A stretch of DNA of 64,000 bases from Sphingopyxis terrae subsp. terrae NBRC 15098 (GCF_001598815.1 NZ_BCZQ01000008.1:1-64000); one strand, 5' to 3'. Shown: positions 48,080 to 57,797, counted from the first letter of the stretch. Translations and numbers: made by a program. Notes: generated by a model from the sequence alone, not told the origin.

Positions 48080-49171
48080 CGCCAGATATTCGCCGGACTG
48101 CATTTCGGCGAGGCGGCTCGCGGTGCGCTCGAACTCGAAGGCGCCATCGCCGGCCACATAGAGCGCATCGGGCTCGGCCGCAGCGCTGGCGAGCAGCTTG
48201 ACCTTATATTCGTAGAGCGCGTCGACCAGTGTCACGAAGCGCGCGGCCTCGTTGCGGTTCTCGGGCCCCATCCGCGGGATGCCGACGATGATTACCGTGT
48301 GAAAATGCCGCGCGACGGCCAGATAGTCCGATGCGCCGCGCGCCTCCGCGCACAGGCGCTTGAACGAAAAGACCGCCACGCCCTTCAGCGCCTTGGGTAC
48401 ATGTAGCGTCCGCCCGCCGCCGACGTCCAGATTGAGCGAGGGCACATGCGCGCGGTCCTCGGGCGGATAATCGGTCAGGCGAAAGAAGGCCGCCGACAGC
48501 GCCTCGGTCGCCGCCGCGTCGGCTGGCACGAACCAGCGCTTGCCGTCGCCGAGCCGGTGGCGCCGGTAATCGGTCGGGCCGTTAAGGCCCATCACATCGA
48601 GCCGTTCCTCGATCAGTGCAATAAAGGGCAGGAAATGCTCGCGGTTGAGGCCGTCCTTGTAGAGATCCGCGGGCGGACGGTTCGACGTCGCGACCACCGT
48701 CACCCCGTGCGCGATCAACGCGGTGAACAGGCGCGAGAGGATCATCGCATCGGCGCTATTGTTCACCACCATTTCGTCGAAGGCGAGGCAGCGGACATTT
48801 TCGACCAGAGAGGCCGCAACCTGCGGGATCGGATCGCCGCTCTCGCTCTTGCGCACCTCGCGCATCCGCGCGTGGACGTCGAGCATGAAGGCGTGGAAAT
48901 GGACGCGCCTTTTGCGCTGGATGGCCAGATGGTCGTAAAACAGGTCCATCAGCATCGACTTGCCGCGGCCGACGGCGCCCCACAGATAGACGCCGCGCGG
49001 CGCGTCGGGTTTGCGCCCGGCGATCCGCCACAGGATGCTGCCGCGCGGCGGCGCCGCCTGCAGATCGGATTGCAGCGCGGCGAGGCGTGCTGCCGCCGCC
49101 CGCTGTTCGGCGTCGGGCTTCAGCTCGCCCGCAGCGACCAGCGCGTCATAGGCGGCAAGCAATCCTGTCAC
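48050..49171 (-). CDS. zapE: Cell division ATPase ZapE (AFG1/LACE1 family)
   Basis: A 373-residue P-loop ATPase that associates with the division site in other bacteria. The Walker A motif is GAVGRGKSMLMD, preceded by RGVYLWG; Walker B is RCLAFDEMVV, and VVATSNRPPADLYKDGL is the sensor region typical of the family. It begins with a GTG that overlaps the thioesterase stop (GTGA). In other alphaproteobacteria zapE usually lies between sdhB and mdh, as here except for two plus-strand genes inserted downstream. Confidence 0.92.
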   Translation of the reverse strand: MTGLLAAYDALVAAGELKPDAEQRAAAARLAALQSDLQAAPPRGSILWRIAGRKPDAPRGVYLWGAVGRGKSMLMDLFYDHLAIQRKRRVHFHAFMLDVHARMREVRKSESGDPIPQVAASLVENVRCLAFDEMVVNNSADAMILSRLFTALIAHGVTVVATSNRPPADLYKDGLNREHFLPFIALIEERLDVMGLNGPTDYRRHRLGDGKRWFVPADAAATEALSAAFFRLTDYPPEDRAHVPSLNLDVGGGRTLHVPKALKGVAVFSFKRLCAEARGASDYLAVARHFHTVIIVGIPRMGPENRNEAARFVTLVDALYEYKVKLLASAAAEPDALYVAGDGAFEFERTASRLAEMQSGEYLALGHGQDDAA

Positions 49172-49659
49172 TTGCGGCTTGCCTTGCGGATCGTCCCCGC
49201 AAAGCTCAGCACGATATGCTCGTCGTCCGGCCCCTGAACGACCAGCCCGCGCAGGAAGATCAGCCGCCCCGTCTCGCGCACTTGCTCGACCACCGCATCG
49301 AGCGGTTCGTCGAGACGGCCGCCGCCGACGAACTGCGTCGACAAATCGAGCGTCACCGAATGGCCCGCCTCGAGCGATCCGAACTGGTGCGAAGCGGCGA
49401 AGAGAGCAATGTCGACCAGCGCCAGCGTTACTGCGCCATGGACATTGTCGCCCAGATTGCTGTGTTTGCGCGTCGGCAGCATCCGCACGCGGGCGCGCGG
49501 CCGACCGTCCTCGGTCGGGCTTTCGAGGCGCACCGACAGCGGTTCGATAAAGGCGTTGAACCGGCTCGCGTCCTTGAGGTTCCAGCTGATCCAGCCGCCC
49601 TCCAGCGCCTCGGCACTGAAATGATCCGCGCGCTTGGGGTCCTCTATTCCGTCGTTCAC
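49168..49659 (-). CDS. PaaI-type hotdog thioesterase
   Basis: A 163-residue acyl-CoA thioesterase-like protein of the hotdog fold. The active-site loop reads [25 protein letters not shown], matching the HGG/HGA pattern with a following aspartate; later strands are [13 protein letters not shown] and [11 protein letters not shown]. The start is the GTG overlapping the sdhB stop (GTGA). The acyl substrate is unknown. It links sdhB and zapE in one tightly packed unit. Confidence 0.85.
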   Translation of the reverse strand: MNDGIEDPKRADHFSAEALEGGWISWNLKDASRFNAFIEPLSVRLESPTEDGRPRARVRMLPTRKHSNLGDNVHGAVTLALVDIALFAASHQFGSLEAGHSVTLDLSTQFVGGGRLDEPLDAVVEQVRETGRLIFLRGLVVQGPDDEHIVLSFAGTIRKASRK

Positions 49660-50438
49660 ACCTGCCGCTCGGCCTCGAGCTTCTTGATCTCGGCGATCGC
49701 GCGTGCGGGGCTCAGCCCCTTGGGGCACGCGTTGGCACAGTTCATGATCGTGTGGCAGCGATAGAGGCGGAACGGATCTTCGAGATCGTCGAGCCGTTCG
49801 CCGGTATATTCGTCGCGGCTGTCGGCGAGCCAGCGATAGGCCTGAAGCAGGATCGCGGGCCCAAGGAACTTGTCGCTGTTCCACCAGTAGCTGGGGCAGC
49901 TCGTCGAACAGCAGGCGCACAGGATGCACTCGTAAAGGCCGTCGAGCTTCTCGCGCTCTTCAGGCGACTGGAGCCGCTCCTTGCCGCTGGGCGTCGTCGA
50001 CTTGGTCTTCAGCCACGGCTCGATCGAGGCATATTGCGCATAGAAATGGGTGAAATCGGGGACGAGGTCCTTGATGACCTCCATATGCGGCAGCGGCGTG
50101 ATCTGGATGTCGCCCTTCATATCCTCGATCGCGGTGGTGCAGGCGAGGCCATTCTTGCCGTTCATGTTCATCGAACAGCTGCCGCAAATGCCTTCGCGGC
50201 ACGAACGGCGGAAGGTCAGCGTCGAATCCTGCTCGCTCTTCATCTTGATGAGGGCATCGAGCACCATCGGGCCGCATTTGTCGGTGTCGATCTCGAACGT
50301 GTCGAAATGCGGGTTCTGGCCGCTGTCGGGATTGTAGCGATAGACCTTGAATTTTTTGACGTTGCTCGCGCCCTCGGCCTTGTGGACCGTGCCGCCCTTC
50401 TGGACGCGGCTGTTCTTGGGCAGACGAAATTCGGCCAT
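49656..50438 (-). CDS. sdhB: Succinate dehydrogenase iron-sulfur subunit
   Basis: A 260-residue subunit of respiratory complex II that passes electrons from the flavin of SdhA to quinone. The 2Fe-2S ligands are in [22 protein letters not shown]; the 4Fe-4S and 3Fe-4S cysteines are in [17 protein letters not shown] and [15 protein letters not shown]. All are present. sdhC, sdhD and sdhA are not upstream: the next gene is a HAD hydrolase on the other strand. This gene opens the sdhB-thioesterase-zapE unit. Confidence 0.97.
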   Translation of the reverse strand: MAEFRLPKNSRVQKGGTVHKAEGASNVKKFKVYRYNPDSGQNPHFDTFEIDTDKCGPMVLDALIKMKSEQDSTLTFRRSCREGICGSCSMNMNGKNGLACTTAIEDMKGDIQITPLPHMEVIKDLVPDFTHFYAQYASIEPWLKTKSTTPSGKERLQSPEEREKLDGLYECILCACCSTSCPSYWWNSDKFLGPAILLQAYRWLADSRDEYTGERLDDLEDPFRLYRCHTIMNCANACPKGLSPARAIAEIKKLEAERQV

Positions 50439-50564
50439 ATCGCGGGCTCCCTATGCAATCGCGGGCTGCGTAGCCCCATTGAACCGCCGCGACAAGAGGG
50501 TGTGCGGCGGCGCACGCGCGAAAGCGGTGGCGGCACGCCAAGCGAGCGGCTAGGCCGGGCGGCG

Positions 50565-51257
50565 ATGAGCGACGCCGCCGCCCCCTTTCGCCTTGCCGTC
50601 TATGATCTCGATCGCACCGTGCTGCGGACGCCGACGTTCACGCTCTTCCTTCTGTGGGCGGCCGCGCGCAGCGCGCCATGGCGCCTTCTGCTGGCGCCCG
50701 TTTTCCTCGGGCTGCTCGCGGGGCATGCGCTCGGCCTCTACAGCCGCGATGCGTTGAAGCCCGCGGCGATCGGATTGATGCTCGGGCGGCGGGTGCCGGC
50801 GGAGCGAATGGCGCACCTGGCTGCGGACTTTGCCGCCTGGCGCGTTCCCGCCGACGTTCAACCGGGGGCCAGAGCGGCGATCGCCCGCGACCGCGCCGCC
50901 GGCTACCATCTGCTGCTGGCAACCGCGGCCCCCGAATTCTACGCCGCCGCCCTGGCCGAGGCGATGGGCTTCGATGCCTGCATCGCCACCCGGCATCGGC
51001 GCGCCGCCGACGGAAGCTGGCTCGCGGCGCTCGACGGCACCAATTGCTATGGGCCGGAAAAGGCGCGCCGCGTCGCCGAATGGCTCGCTGCCGACCCGCA
51101 ACGCGCCGCGCATCATATGCGGGCCTATTCGGACCATGCGAGCGACGCACCGCTGTTCGCGCTCGCCGACGAGGCCTTTGCGATCGGACGTCGCGGCCGC
51201 ATTGCCAAAGCGGCACGCGACAACGGCTGGACGCTGACGGATTTCGGGACGGGCTAG
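50565..51257 (+). CDS. HAD-IB family hydrolase
   Basis: A 230-residue HAD-superfamily phosphatase. Motif I is YDLDRTVLRT, with both catalytic aspartates and the DRT variant common in subfamily IB. A helical cap follows (about 20-95), then motif II in HLLLATAA, motif III near GPEKARRVAEW, and motif IV in YSDHASDAPLF. This is the group with phosphoserine-phosphatase- and acyltransferase-linked members. Its stop interlocks with that of the convergent glycerophosphotransferase-like gene (CTAG), and it may belong with the surface cluster to the right. Confidence 0.85.
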   Translation: MSDAAAPFRLAVYDLDRTVLRTPTFTLFLLWAAARSAPWRLLLAPVFLGLLAGHALGLYSRDALKPAAIGLMLGRRVPAERMAHLAADFAAWRVPADVQPGARAAIARDRAAGYHLLLATAAPEFYAAALAEAMGFDACIATRHRRAADGSWLAALDGTNCYGPEKARRVAEWLAADPQRAAHHMRAYSDHASDAPLFALADEAFAIGRRGRIAKAARDNGWTLTDFGTG

Positions 51258-52420
51258 CGCCCCTCGACGAAGGCCTCCAGCGCCGCGGCGCCGCGCGCAA
51301 CCGACGTCTCGCCCGCCCGGTGGTCCATCGTGTAGGCGAACAGCCGATCCTGCTCGGCGCGGTGCAGCGCGGCACTTTCGCGCCAGTGCGGAATCCGCTC
51401 GGCAAGCTCAGCAGGGCCGTACAAGACCTCCCCGTTGCGCCAGAATTCATAGCGCTCGGCCACGCCGTCGGCGGGCTTGCCGTTCGGATCGAGAAAATAA
51501 CAGGCGCCGCGGTGCAGCAGAAACTCGTAAACCTGACTGCTCACATCGCCGATGTAGACGTCGGCCGCCATCGTGTAGCTCATGTCGAAGAGATTGGGGC
51601 CGTCGACGTCGATCAGGATATTGTCGGCGGCGCGGAAGCGGTCGGCGATGTCCGGCCGGAGCTTGGCGGTCCGATATTCGAGCGAATAGTGCAGCCGCTT
51701 GCGGAACAGCATCACATGCGGCGCGACGATCAGATTATAGTCGCGATGCGCGAGGAAAAAATCCATCACCGCCTCGCCCATGCCGTACCAGGACGACAGG
51801 TGCGGATCGAAGTGCGGATTATAGAGAAAGACCGGGCGATCATTGTCGAAGAAGCGCTTGCGCACCGCCGGATCGATCGTGTCGAACTTGGGATAACCGA
51901 TGACGCGGCACTGGTCGGCGGTGGTGATGCCGTGACGCACCATCTCGTCAACCAGCTTCGGTCCGCTGAGCAGCATGAGGTCGAACTGCGCGAGTTCGGG
52001 ATGATAGGCGACATTCCGGTCGCCCGACCCGTGCGGCACATAGGCAAAGCGCGGCCCCGCCGCCCCCAATCGGCGCCGGACGCGCAGACAGGTGCGTTCG
52101 GTCGATACCACCAGGTCGACACTGCGAAACAGATCGAGATGCCGGTATAGACGCGCGACGCGCAGCACCGGCGCCACCTTGTTGATCGGCGCCAGCAGCC
52201 GCTGTTGCGCCGTCGGCAGGTCGAGCATCCGCCATTCAATACGGTCGTGCGCCGCCGCCGGAATGATCTCTGCCACCTTGTGCCGGATCGCCTCGACGCC
52301 GCAGGCGACGACGACCTGAACCGTCGGCGCGTGCAGCGCGAGTTCGCCCGCTATGCCTGCGATATGCGCCGCCTGATGCGCCGCATCATGGTTGAACAGG
52401 AACAAGATACGCTTCGTCAT
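51254..52420 (-). CDS. CDP-glycerol glycerophosphotransferase-like protein
   Basis: A 388-residue GT-B-like protein resembling the Glyphos_transf family (PF04464, TagB/TagF/SpsB). It begins MTKRILFLFNHDAAHQAAH, and the conserved middle reads FAYVPHGSGDR, MLLSGPKLVDEMVRHG and RVIGYPKFDTID. The C-terminal site has SYTMAADVYIGDVSSQVYEFLLH, where the family's phosphate-binding and catalytic residues lie. Such enzymes transfer glycerol-phosphate or related groups to surface glycans. Its ATG overlaps the flippase stop (ATGA), so the two are coupled. Confidence 0.78.
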   Translation of the reverse strand: MTKRILFLFNHDAAHQAAHIAGIAGELALHAPTVQVVVACGVEAIRHKVAEIIPAAAHDRIEWRMLDLPTAQQRLLAPINKVAPVLRVARLYRHLDLFRSVDLVVSTERTCLRVRRRLGAAGPRFAYVPHGSGDRNVAYHPELAQFDLMLLSGPKLVDEMVRHGITTADQCRVIGYPKFDTIDPAVRKRFFDNDRPVFLYNPHFDPHLSSWYGMGEAVMDFFLAHRDYNLIVAPHVMLFRKRLHYSLEYRTAKLRPDIADRFRAADNILIDVDGPNLFDMSYTMAADVYIGDVSSQVYEFLLHRGACYFLDPNGKPADGVAERYEFWRNGEVLYGPAELAERIPHWRESAALHRAEQDRLFAYTMDHRAGETSVARGAAALEAFVEGR

Positions 52421-53826
52421 GACGGCATCCGGCTTTCGCGAAGGATCAGGAAGCTGGCGCCGAACAGCAGCAGCAAGGTCACGGTTTCGGCCAGCACCTT
52501 GGACCATGCGGCGCCGATCGCGCCCATCGTCGGCAGCATCAGATAGATGGCGGCGATCAGCGTGGCCGTGCCCGCCAGCCTGATACCGATGATCAGGCGC
52601 GATCGTCCGGCCGCCATCAGCATCGGTTCGCAGCTGACCGTCGCCATTTGCAGGCAGGCCGCGAGGCCGAGAACGAGCAGGAACGGATAGGCGCCCAGAA
52701 ACGCCGGACCCGACATGAGCAGCAACAGCGGCTTGCCGAGTAGCACGATCGCCGGCGCGAGCAAAAGGAACAGGCCGAGCGCGATCAGCGTCAACCGGAC
52801 ATAGAGCGACGCCACGCCGCGCAGCCCCTGCTTGACGTAGATATTCGTCATCTCGGTGTAACTGGCGAGGCCGATGAAGCCGGCCATGATCGTGATCGAC
52901 TGGGTCAATTGATGCGCAAGGCGATAGATGCCCGCTTCGGTGGCGCCCGCGAACGAGCCGACCAGCAAGACCGGCAGTTGCTGCGCCACCGTATAGGCCA
53001 TGGTTCCGAAATTGGATGCGACCATCAATTCGGGAAGACCCTTGTTCTCGCGCCACACGCGCCACCAATGCCGGCCGTCGGGTCGGCCATAAGCGCGGCG
53101 GCACGACCGGTTGGCGAGCCACCAGAAGACGAGCGTGCTCGCCATCTCCGAACCCGCCCACACGATCAGGAAAATCTCGAGCGACGGGTGCGTGAAAAAG
53201 GCGACAACGGCCCCCAAAGTCTTCAGTGTGGGCACCACCGCTTCGGCGAGGAAGGTTTGCGAAAATTCGGAGTGAAGCCGCAATATTCCGCGCGGCACAT
53301 TGCGGATCGACAGCATGAACAGCACGACATAGGCGAATGCCGTCCAGACGAGCTCGGCCGGCATGCCCAGCAACCCCCGCCCCAGCCAGAGGATCAGCGC
53401 CGCCGCGCCAATGCCGAGCAGCGCCATCGCCAGATCGACCGCGGTGCAAAAGCGGATGAGGCGCGTCAGGGCCGGATGATCGCCGCTGTGGATATGTTCC
53501 TGGCCATATTTGACCAGCACCTGCCAGATGTTGAAATTGAGGATCGCCTGCAGCACCAGCGTCGAACTGAGGATCAGGGCAAAGGAGCCATAGGCAGCCG
53601 GCCCCAGGCCGCGCGTGACGATCGCAAGGTAGAAGAGGCTGAGGATCGCGCCATAACCCTTGCCCCCGAGAATCCAGCTCAGGTGGGTCATGATGCGCCG
53701 GAAAGGCCCCTGGTCGCCCGTGTCGGCAGCCGGCGCGCCGAGGCGCCGCACCGCCGCAATACCCTTATCGATCCAGGTCCGATAGAAGAGTGGCCGGCGG
53801 TCGGCCGGGGGCGGAGCGGGTTCCAT
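52417..53826 (-). CDS. Polysaccharide flippase (Wzx-like, MATE fold)
   Basis: A 469-residue inner-membrane protein with about 12-14 hydrophobic helices, matching lipopolysaccharide/teichoic-acid type flippases. The N-terminal stretch GGKGYGAILSLFYLAIVTRGLGPAAYG is typical: the RGLG-AYG turn is conserved in Wzx-like transporters. About 45 hydrophilic residues precede the first helix. Function in the family: moving lipid-linked glycan units across the inner membrane. It is divergent from the two glycosyltransferases and coupled to the glycerophosphotransferase-like gene. Confidence 0.86.
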   Translation of the reverse strand: MEPAPPPADRRPLFYRTWIDKGIAAVRRLGAPAADTGDQGPFRRIMTHLSWILGGKGYGAILSLFYLAIVTRGLGPAAYGSFALILSSTLVLQAILNFNIWQVLVKYGQEHIHSGDHPALTRLIRFCTAVDLAMALLGIGAAALILWLGRGLLGMPAELVWTAFAYVVLFMLSIRNVPRGILRLHSEFSQTFLAEAVVPTLKTLGAVVAFFTHPSLEIFLIVWAGSEMASTLVFWWLANRSCRRAYGRPDGRHWWRVWRENKGLPELMVASNFGTMAYTVAQQLPVLLVGSFAGATEAGIYRLAHQLTQSITIMAGFIGLASYTEMTNIYVKQGLRGVASLYVRLTLIALGLFLLLAPAIVLLGKPLLLLMSGPAFLGAYPFLLVLGLAACLQMATVSCEPMLMAAGRSRLIIGIRLAGTATLIAAIYLMLPTMGAIGAAWSKVLAETVTLLLLFGASFLILRESRMPS

Positions 53827-53949
53827 GCGCGCGGCCTATATCGCCTTTGGCGTCGTTTTCCATCCATTTGCACAGCCAAATCGACGGAAAACGACTTCCC
53901 TTTCGCTCCGCTGATCTAGTAACGCGGGGCGGGGCAGAGGCGTTCGGGA

Positions 53950-55035
53950 ATGGAAACGGGAATGCGCGTGGGTCTGTCCGCACAGATCGAAGGGGGAACC
54001 GCAGGCGGTGCGCCATGCAGCGAGCGCCCGTGGCTGAGCATCCTGATCCCCGTCTATAATGTCGAGCCTTATCTGCGCGATTGCCTGGCGTCGCTGTTGC
54101 CGCAGCTCCCGCCGGTTGGGGTGGAGGTGATCCTGCTCGACGACGCTTCGACCGATGGCTCGCTCGGGCTGTGTAGCGAGATCTGCCCGCAGTCGCACCC
54201 GCAAGTCCGGCTGATGCGCCATCCCAGCAACGCCGGATTGAGCGCGGCGCGCAATACGATGCTCGATGCGGCGCGGGGCGATTATATCTGGTTCGTCGAT
54301 TCCGACGATGAAGTCATGCCGGGCGCGATCGCCAGGCTCCGGGCTATTATCGACCGCGAAGCGCCCGATCTTGTCCTTTGCGATTACGAGCGCGGCGGCC
54401 GGCATCTGAGCAGTTTCGCCGGCCCGTCCGGTCGGCCCAGCGCCGATCGGGAGGCATTGCTGCAAGGCGTTTTTGCGCGGCGGCGGCTGCATAGCTGGAG
54501 CAAGATCGCGCGCCGGTCGCTCTGGAGCGACGACCTGCGTTTCCCCGCCGGACGATGCTTCGAAGATATCGCGACGACGCCGTGGCTGCTGCTTCGTGCC
54601 CGCACCCATTATCACGCAGCCGAGGCCTGGGTGCGCTATCGCGACCGTCCCGACAGCATCATGGGGGCGCTGCGCCGGTCGCGGGGACGCTTCGACGATT
54701 GCCGGAACGACGATCTGGCAATGAGCCTGGCCGGCTTCGACGCAGCGACGCGCGACGCGCTCCCCGCCATGAGCGACGTCACCCGACACCATATCGCGCA
54801 TTTCTGGGCGAAGGAGTTCACCAAAATCTGCTGGCGGCTGCTGTCGAGCAGCGCCTTTCGCATGCCCTGGCGCGACCTGCGCCGCAAGCTCGCCCGCTAC
54901 CGCGGCATGATGGACGCGGAATCGCCGATCGCTTTTGCGACGCTCGCGCGCCTTTACCGAAGCCGCGGGCGCTTGCCGCGCGCGGTGATACTATCCGCCT
55001 GCCTGTGGTTGGCACAAGCGGACGATGCCGGGTGA
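53950..55035 (+). CDS. Family 2 glycosyltransferase (tandem copy 1)
   Basis: A 361-residue GT-A glycosyltransferase. The core begins LSILIPVYNVEPYLRDCL; the nucleotide-sugar site includes LLDDASTDGS and the metal site is FVDSDDEVMPGA (DSDD). The C-terminal half is helical and specific to this pair. A second in-frame ATG lies 4 codons later. The next gene is its paralog, overlapping by GTGA. The two copies share the layout RRRLHSWSKIARR / RRRMHLWTKIARR, so they arose by duplication. Sugar specificity is unknown. Confidence 0.88.
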   Translation: METGMRVGLSAQIEGGTAGGAPCSERPWLSILIPVYNVEPYLRDCLASLLPQLPPVGVEVILLDDASTDGSLGLCSEICPQSHPQVRLMRHPSNAGLSAARNTMLDAARGDYIWFVDSDDEVMPGAIARLRAIIDREAPDLVLCDYERGGRHLSSFAGPSGRPSADREALLQGVFARRRLHSWSKIARRSLWSDDLRFPAGRCFEDIATTPWLLLRARTHYHAAEAWVRYRDRPDSIMGALRRSRGRFDDCRNDDLAMSLAGFDAATRDALPAMSDVTRHHIAHFWAKEFTKICWRLLSSSAFRMPWRDLRRKLARYRGMMDAESPIAFATLARLYRSRGRLPRAVILSACLWLAQADDAG

Positions 55036-56051
55036 ACGACGACGCGGCGGACGGCAAAGGGCCGTGGCTCAGCATTCTCATGCCAGTCTTCAACGTCGCG
55101 CCCTATCTGGCCGAGACGCTTGCCTCGATCGCCGCGCAGCTTCCGGCGGCGGGAGTGGAACTGCTGCTTCTTGACGATTGGTCGACCGACGGATCGGACG
55201 CGATCGGCGCGCGGATCTGCGCAGAGATCGGACCCGCGGCAAGCTTACATCGGCAGGCGGAAAACGGCGGCGTCGCCGCGGCGCGCAATCGCCTGCTCGA
55301 CTTGGCGAAGGGCGATTATGTCTGGTTTATCGATGCCGACGACCTGCTGCTTCCCGGCGCGATCGCCGCGCTGCACGCGATCGTCATGCGCGATGCACCC
55401 GATCTGGTCCTTTGCGATTATCGCAAGCGGGGCCGCGACGAGGCGGCTTTCACGGGACCTGCGCGCCGCATCGTGACCGACCGCGAAGCGTTGCTTCATG
55501 GCCTGTTCGCGCGCCGCCGGATGCATTTGTGGACCAAGATCGCGCGCCGCAACCTATGGCATGATCTGCGCTTTCCGCCCCTCGCCTGCTTTGAGGATAT
55601 GGCCGTCGTACCGCATCTGTTCTTGACGGTGCGCAGTCATTATTACGAGCCCGCGCCGTGGATCGACTACCGTGTGCGAGAGGGCAGCCTGACCGGGCTC
55701 GCGACCCGCACGGCAGGACATTTCGACACGGCTGGCAATGACGCGCTGACAGCGGTCCTGGCGGACATCATGGCGGCGGTGACGGCCGGTCTGCCCGCCA
55801 TGCACGATGACATGCGCTACTGCCTCGCCCAATTTTGCGCGAAGGAATATACGAAAATCGGCTGGCGTCTCGTCAGCACGCGCGCCGGCCGGATGCCGTG
55901 GCAGGCGCTGCGCCGCGAGCTGCGACGCTACCGCGATCTCACCGAGGCGGCGTCGCCGCTGCCTTTTGCGGCGCTGCTCCGCACGCACCGACAGCATCGA
56001 AAATTCGGGCGCTGGTTCGTTCTGGCGCTTTTTGTGCGTCTGGCAGCTTAG
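55032..56051 (+). CDS. Family 2 glycosyltransferase (tandem copy 2)
   Basis: A 339-residue paralog of the preceding gene: LSILMPVFNVAPYLAETL, LLDDWSTDGSDA, FIDADDLLLPGA (DADD) and HLWTKIARRNLWHD align with the first copy. It starts at a GTG within the stop of copy 1 (GTGA), so translation is coupled. The metal-binding and donor motifs are intact. Two related transferases in series suggest successive additions to one glycan chain. Confidence 0.87.
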   Translation: MNDDAADGKGPWLSILMPVFNVAPYLAETLASIAAQLPAAGVELLLLDDWSTDGSDAIGARICAEIGPAASLHRQAENGGVAAARNRLLDLAKGDYVWFIDADDLLLPGAIAALHAIVMRDAPDLVLCDYRKRGRDEAAFTGPARRIVTDREALLHGLFARRRMHLWTKIARRNLWHDLRFPPLACFEDMAVVPHLFLTVRSHYYEPAPWIDYRVREGSLTGLATRTAGHFDTAGNDALTAVLADIMAAVTAGLPAMHDDMRYCLAQFCAKEYTKIGWRLVSTRAGRMPWQALRRELRRYRDLTEAASPLPFAALLRTHRQHRKFGRWFVLALFVRLAA

Positions 56052-56061
56052 GAGCCCGGCC

Positions 56062-56844
56062 CTAGCCACGCTGGGCCAGAATGCGCTCGATCAGCGTCAC
56101 GTCCGACGGCTTGTCGGCGTCGATACAGGCTTCGGCGTCGGACATCGGCACCACGCGCGCGGCGAGGCCGAAGCGGCGCCCGGCGCGGGCGACGCCGCCC
56201 TGGATCGTGAACAGCCGCAGCAAAGCCCCCGCGAGCAGCCACGGTCCGAAGGCGGCAACGATCTTCAGCCCCTTCTTGCGGTCGCGTTCGATCCGTCCCC
56301 AAAAGTCGAGCAGCGGCAGCACGCGCTGCCCGCGCAGGCGAAAGAGATTGGCGCCCGACCACCAGCCGCGACGAAATTTGAGCCAGGTCCGCCGCGATTC
56401 GGGGTAGCGCGCGAGCAGCACGCGCCGCTCGACCATCGCAACTGCGACATCGCTGCCCGCTGCGCCGGCGAGGAATTCGGCGATCATCGCGGGCGTCAGC
56501 AGCACATTGTCGGCCGTCGTCACCAGCACCGGCGCGTCGCCTTCGGGCAGTGCAGCAGCGAGCGAAGCGCTGATCCCCTGTCCCGAATCGGCAAAGTGCA
56601 GGTCGGGCACGGCCGCCAACATGGGCTCGCGCGCCAGTTCGGCGCTGTTCTGCGCAAGCACCCGGATCGCGCCCACCTCGGGCGCGGCACGCAGCGCGGC
56701 GATGACATGGACAAGCATCGGCCGTCCGCCGACCGGCAGCAGCGCCTTGGTCGATACGCCGCTGCCGGTCAGCAGCGGGTCGGGACCGGGGCGGCTTCCG
56801 GCGAGGACGATGGCAGAGATCGGACCGGGCGTCGGAGCTGTCAT
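56062..56844 (-). CDS. MobA-like NTP transferase family protein
   Basis: A 260-residue nucleotidyltransferase of the MobA-like NTP_transf_3 group. The nucleotide loop is IVLAGSRPGPDPLL, with the later lysine in STKALLPVGGRPMLVHVIAAL; the metal site is probably LVTTADNVLLTP. In this fold the enzyme activates a sugar or phospho-alcohol with CTP, GTP or UTP. The substrate is unknown. Its ATG overlaps the stop of the esterase gene (ATGA). It may supply an activated group to the neighbouring surface enzymes. Confidence 0.78.
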   Translation of the reverse strand: MTAPTPGPISAIVLAGSRPGPDPLLTGSGVSTKALLPVGGRPMLVHVIAALRAAPEVGAIRVLAQNSAELAREPMLAAVPDLHFADSGQGISASLAAALPEGDAPVLVTTADNVLLTPAMIAEFLAGAAGSDVAVAMVERRVLLARYPESRRTWLKFRRGWWSGANLFRLRGQRVLPLLDFWGRIERDRKKGLKIVAAFGPWLLAGALLRLFTIQGGVARAGRRFGLAARVVPMSDAEACIDADKPSDVTLIERILAQRG

Positions 56845-57797
56845 GGCGCCCCCGCCGCAGGCGCGACCCGGCGCGCCGTCACGCCGCGCAGAAAGTCGGT
56901 GGCCTCGTCGAGCACCGGCCCTTTCGCGCGAAAGGGGGCCGCAAGCGCCATGACGATGCCGGTGTGGCCCATGCCCGGATAGACGCGCAGCGTCGCCGAT
57001 CCGCCCAGCCGCTCGATCGCCGCGGCGAGGTTCTGGCTGTTGCGCGGGCGCACCGTCTCGTCCTCGTCGCCGCTCGCCAGCCATAGCGGCGGCGCATCGC
57101 CGCGCGCATAGTGGATCGGCTGCGTCTTTTCGGGCGGGCCCACCTTGCCCATCGCACGGTCGGCCATGCCGCCCTTTTCGAACGGCAGGAAATCATAGGG
57201 ACCCGCGAGGCCCGCAACGCCGCGGATCACCGACGCGTCGCTCTTGGCCGCGCGCATCCATACCGGATCGAGCGCGAGCATCACCGCATTATAGGCACCC
57301 GCCGAATGGCCCATCAGCGCGATGCGATCGGGATCGCCGCCCAGTTCGCCGACGTGGCGGTGGGTCCACGCGACCGCCGCCGCGGCGTCCTCCAGAAAGT
57401 CGGGCCAATGCGCCTTGGGGACCAGCCGGTAATCGGGGATCACGACGACGAAGCCCTGGTTGGCCAGCGCCCGGCCGGCGAAGCCGTAGCTTTGCCGTTC
57501 ACCGCTGCCCCAGCCGCCGCCATAGAAGAAGACCACGACCGGCAGCCGGTCGCCCGCCTGCGCCTGTTCGGGCACCCAGATATCGAGCGATTGCCGCACG
57601 CCGCGGCCATGGGGCTGGTCCGCAAGGAGCAGGCGCGCGCCCTTGCCGCTGCCGAGCAGCTTGTCGGCAAGGTCGAGCGACTTGGCACCGCCCGCAACGA
57701 TCGCCCTGGCTCCGCCGCCGAACAGCAGCACGAGCAAGCCGATGAGAAGAAGGAATTTGATCAACCGCCGCTGTTCCCTGACCGTCCGATCCGCCAT
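56841..57797 (-). CDS. Alpha/beta hydrolase, esterase (BD-FAE/HSL-like), membrane-anchored
   Basis: A 318-residue esterase with an N-terminal hydrophobic segment (FLLLIGLLVLLFGGGARAI) that may anchor or export it. The oxyanion-hole segment is VVFFYGGGWGSG, a variant of HGGG; the nucleophile is GHSAG (serine near 166); the acid is in SGDEDETVRP and the histidine in GMGHTGI. This suits carboxylesterases acting on small esters, possibly removing acyl or acetyl groups from glycans. It is the first gene of a two-gene minus-strand unit with the NTP transferase. Confidence 0.85.
   Translation of the reverse strand: MADRTVREQRRLIKFLLLIGLLVLLFGGGARAIVAGGAKSLDLADKLLGSGKGARLLLADQPHGRGVRQSLDIWVPEQAQAGDRLPVVVFFYGGGWGSGERQSYGFAGRALANQGFVVVIPDYRLVPKAHWPDFLEDAAAAVAWTHRHVGELGGDPDRIALMGHSAGAYNAVMLALDPVWMRAAKSDASVIRGVAGLAGPYDFLPFEKGGMADRAMGKVGPPEKTQPIHYARGDAPPLWLASGDEDETVRPRNSQNLAAAIERLGGSATLRVYPGMGHTGIVMALAAPFRAKGPVLDEATDFLRGVTARRVAPAAGAP

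Noticed and set aside
49752-50564. A long N-terminal extension of the HAD hydrolase frame
   Set aside because: It lies opposite sdhB and the family N-terminus with the DLDRT motif starts just after the ATG at 50565.
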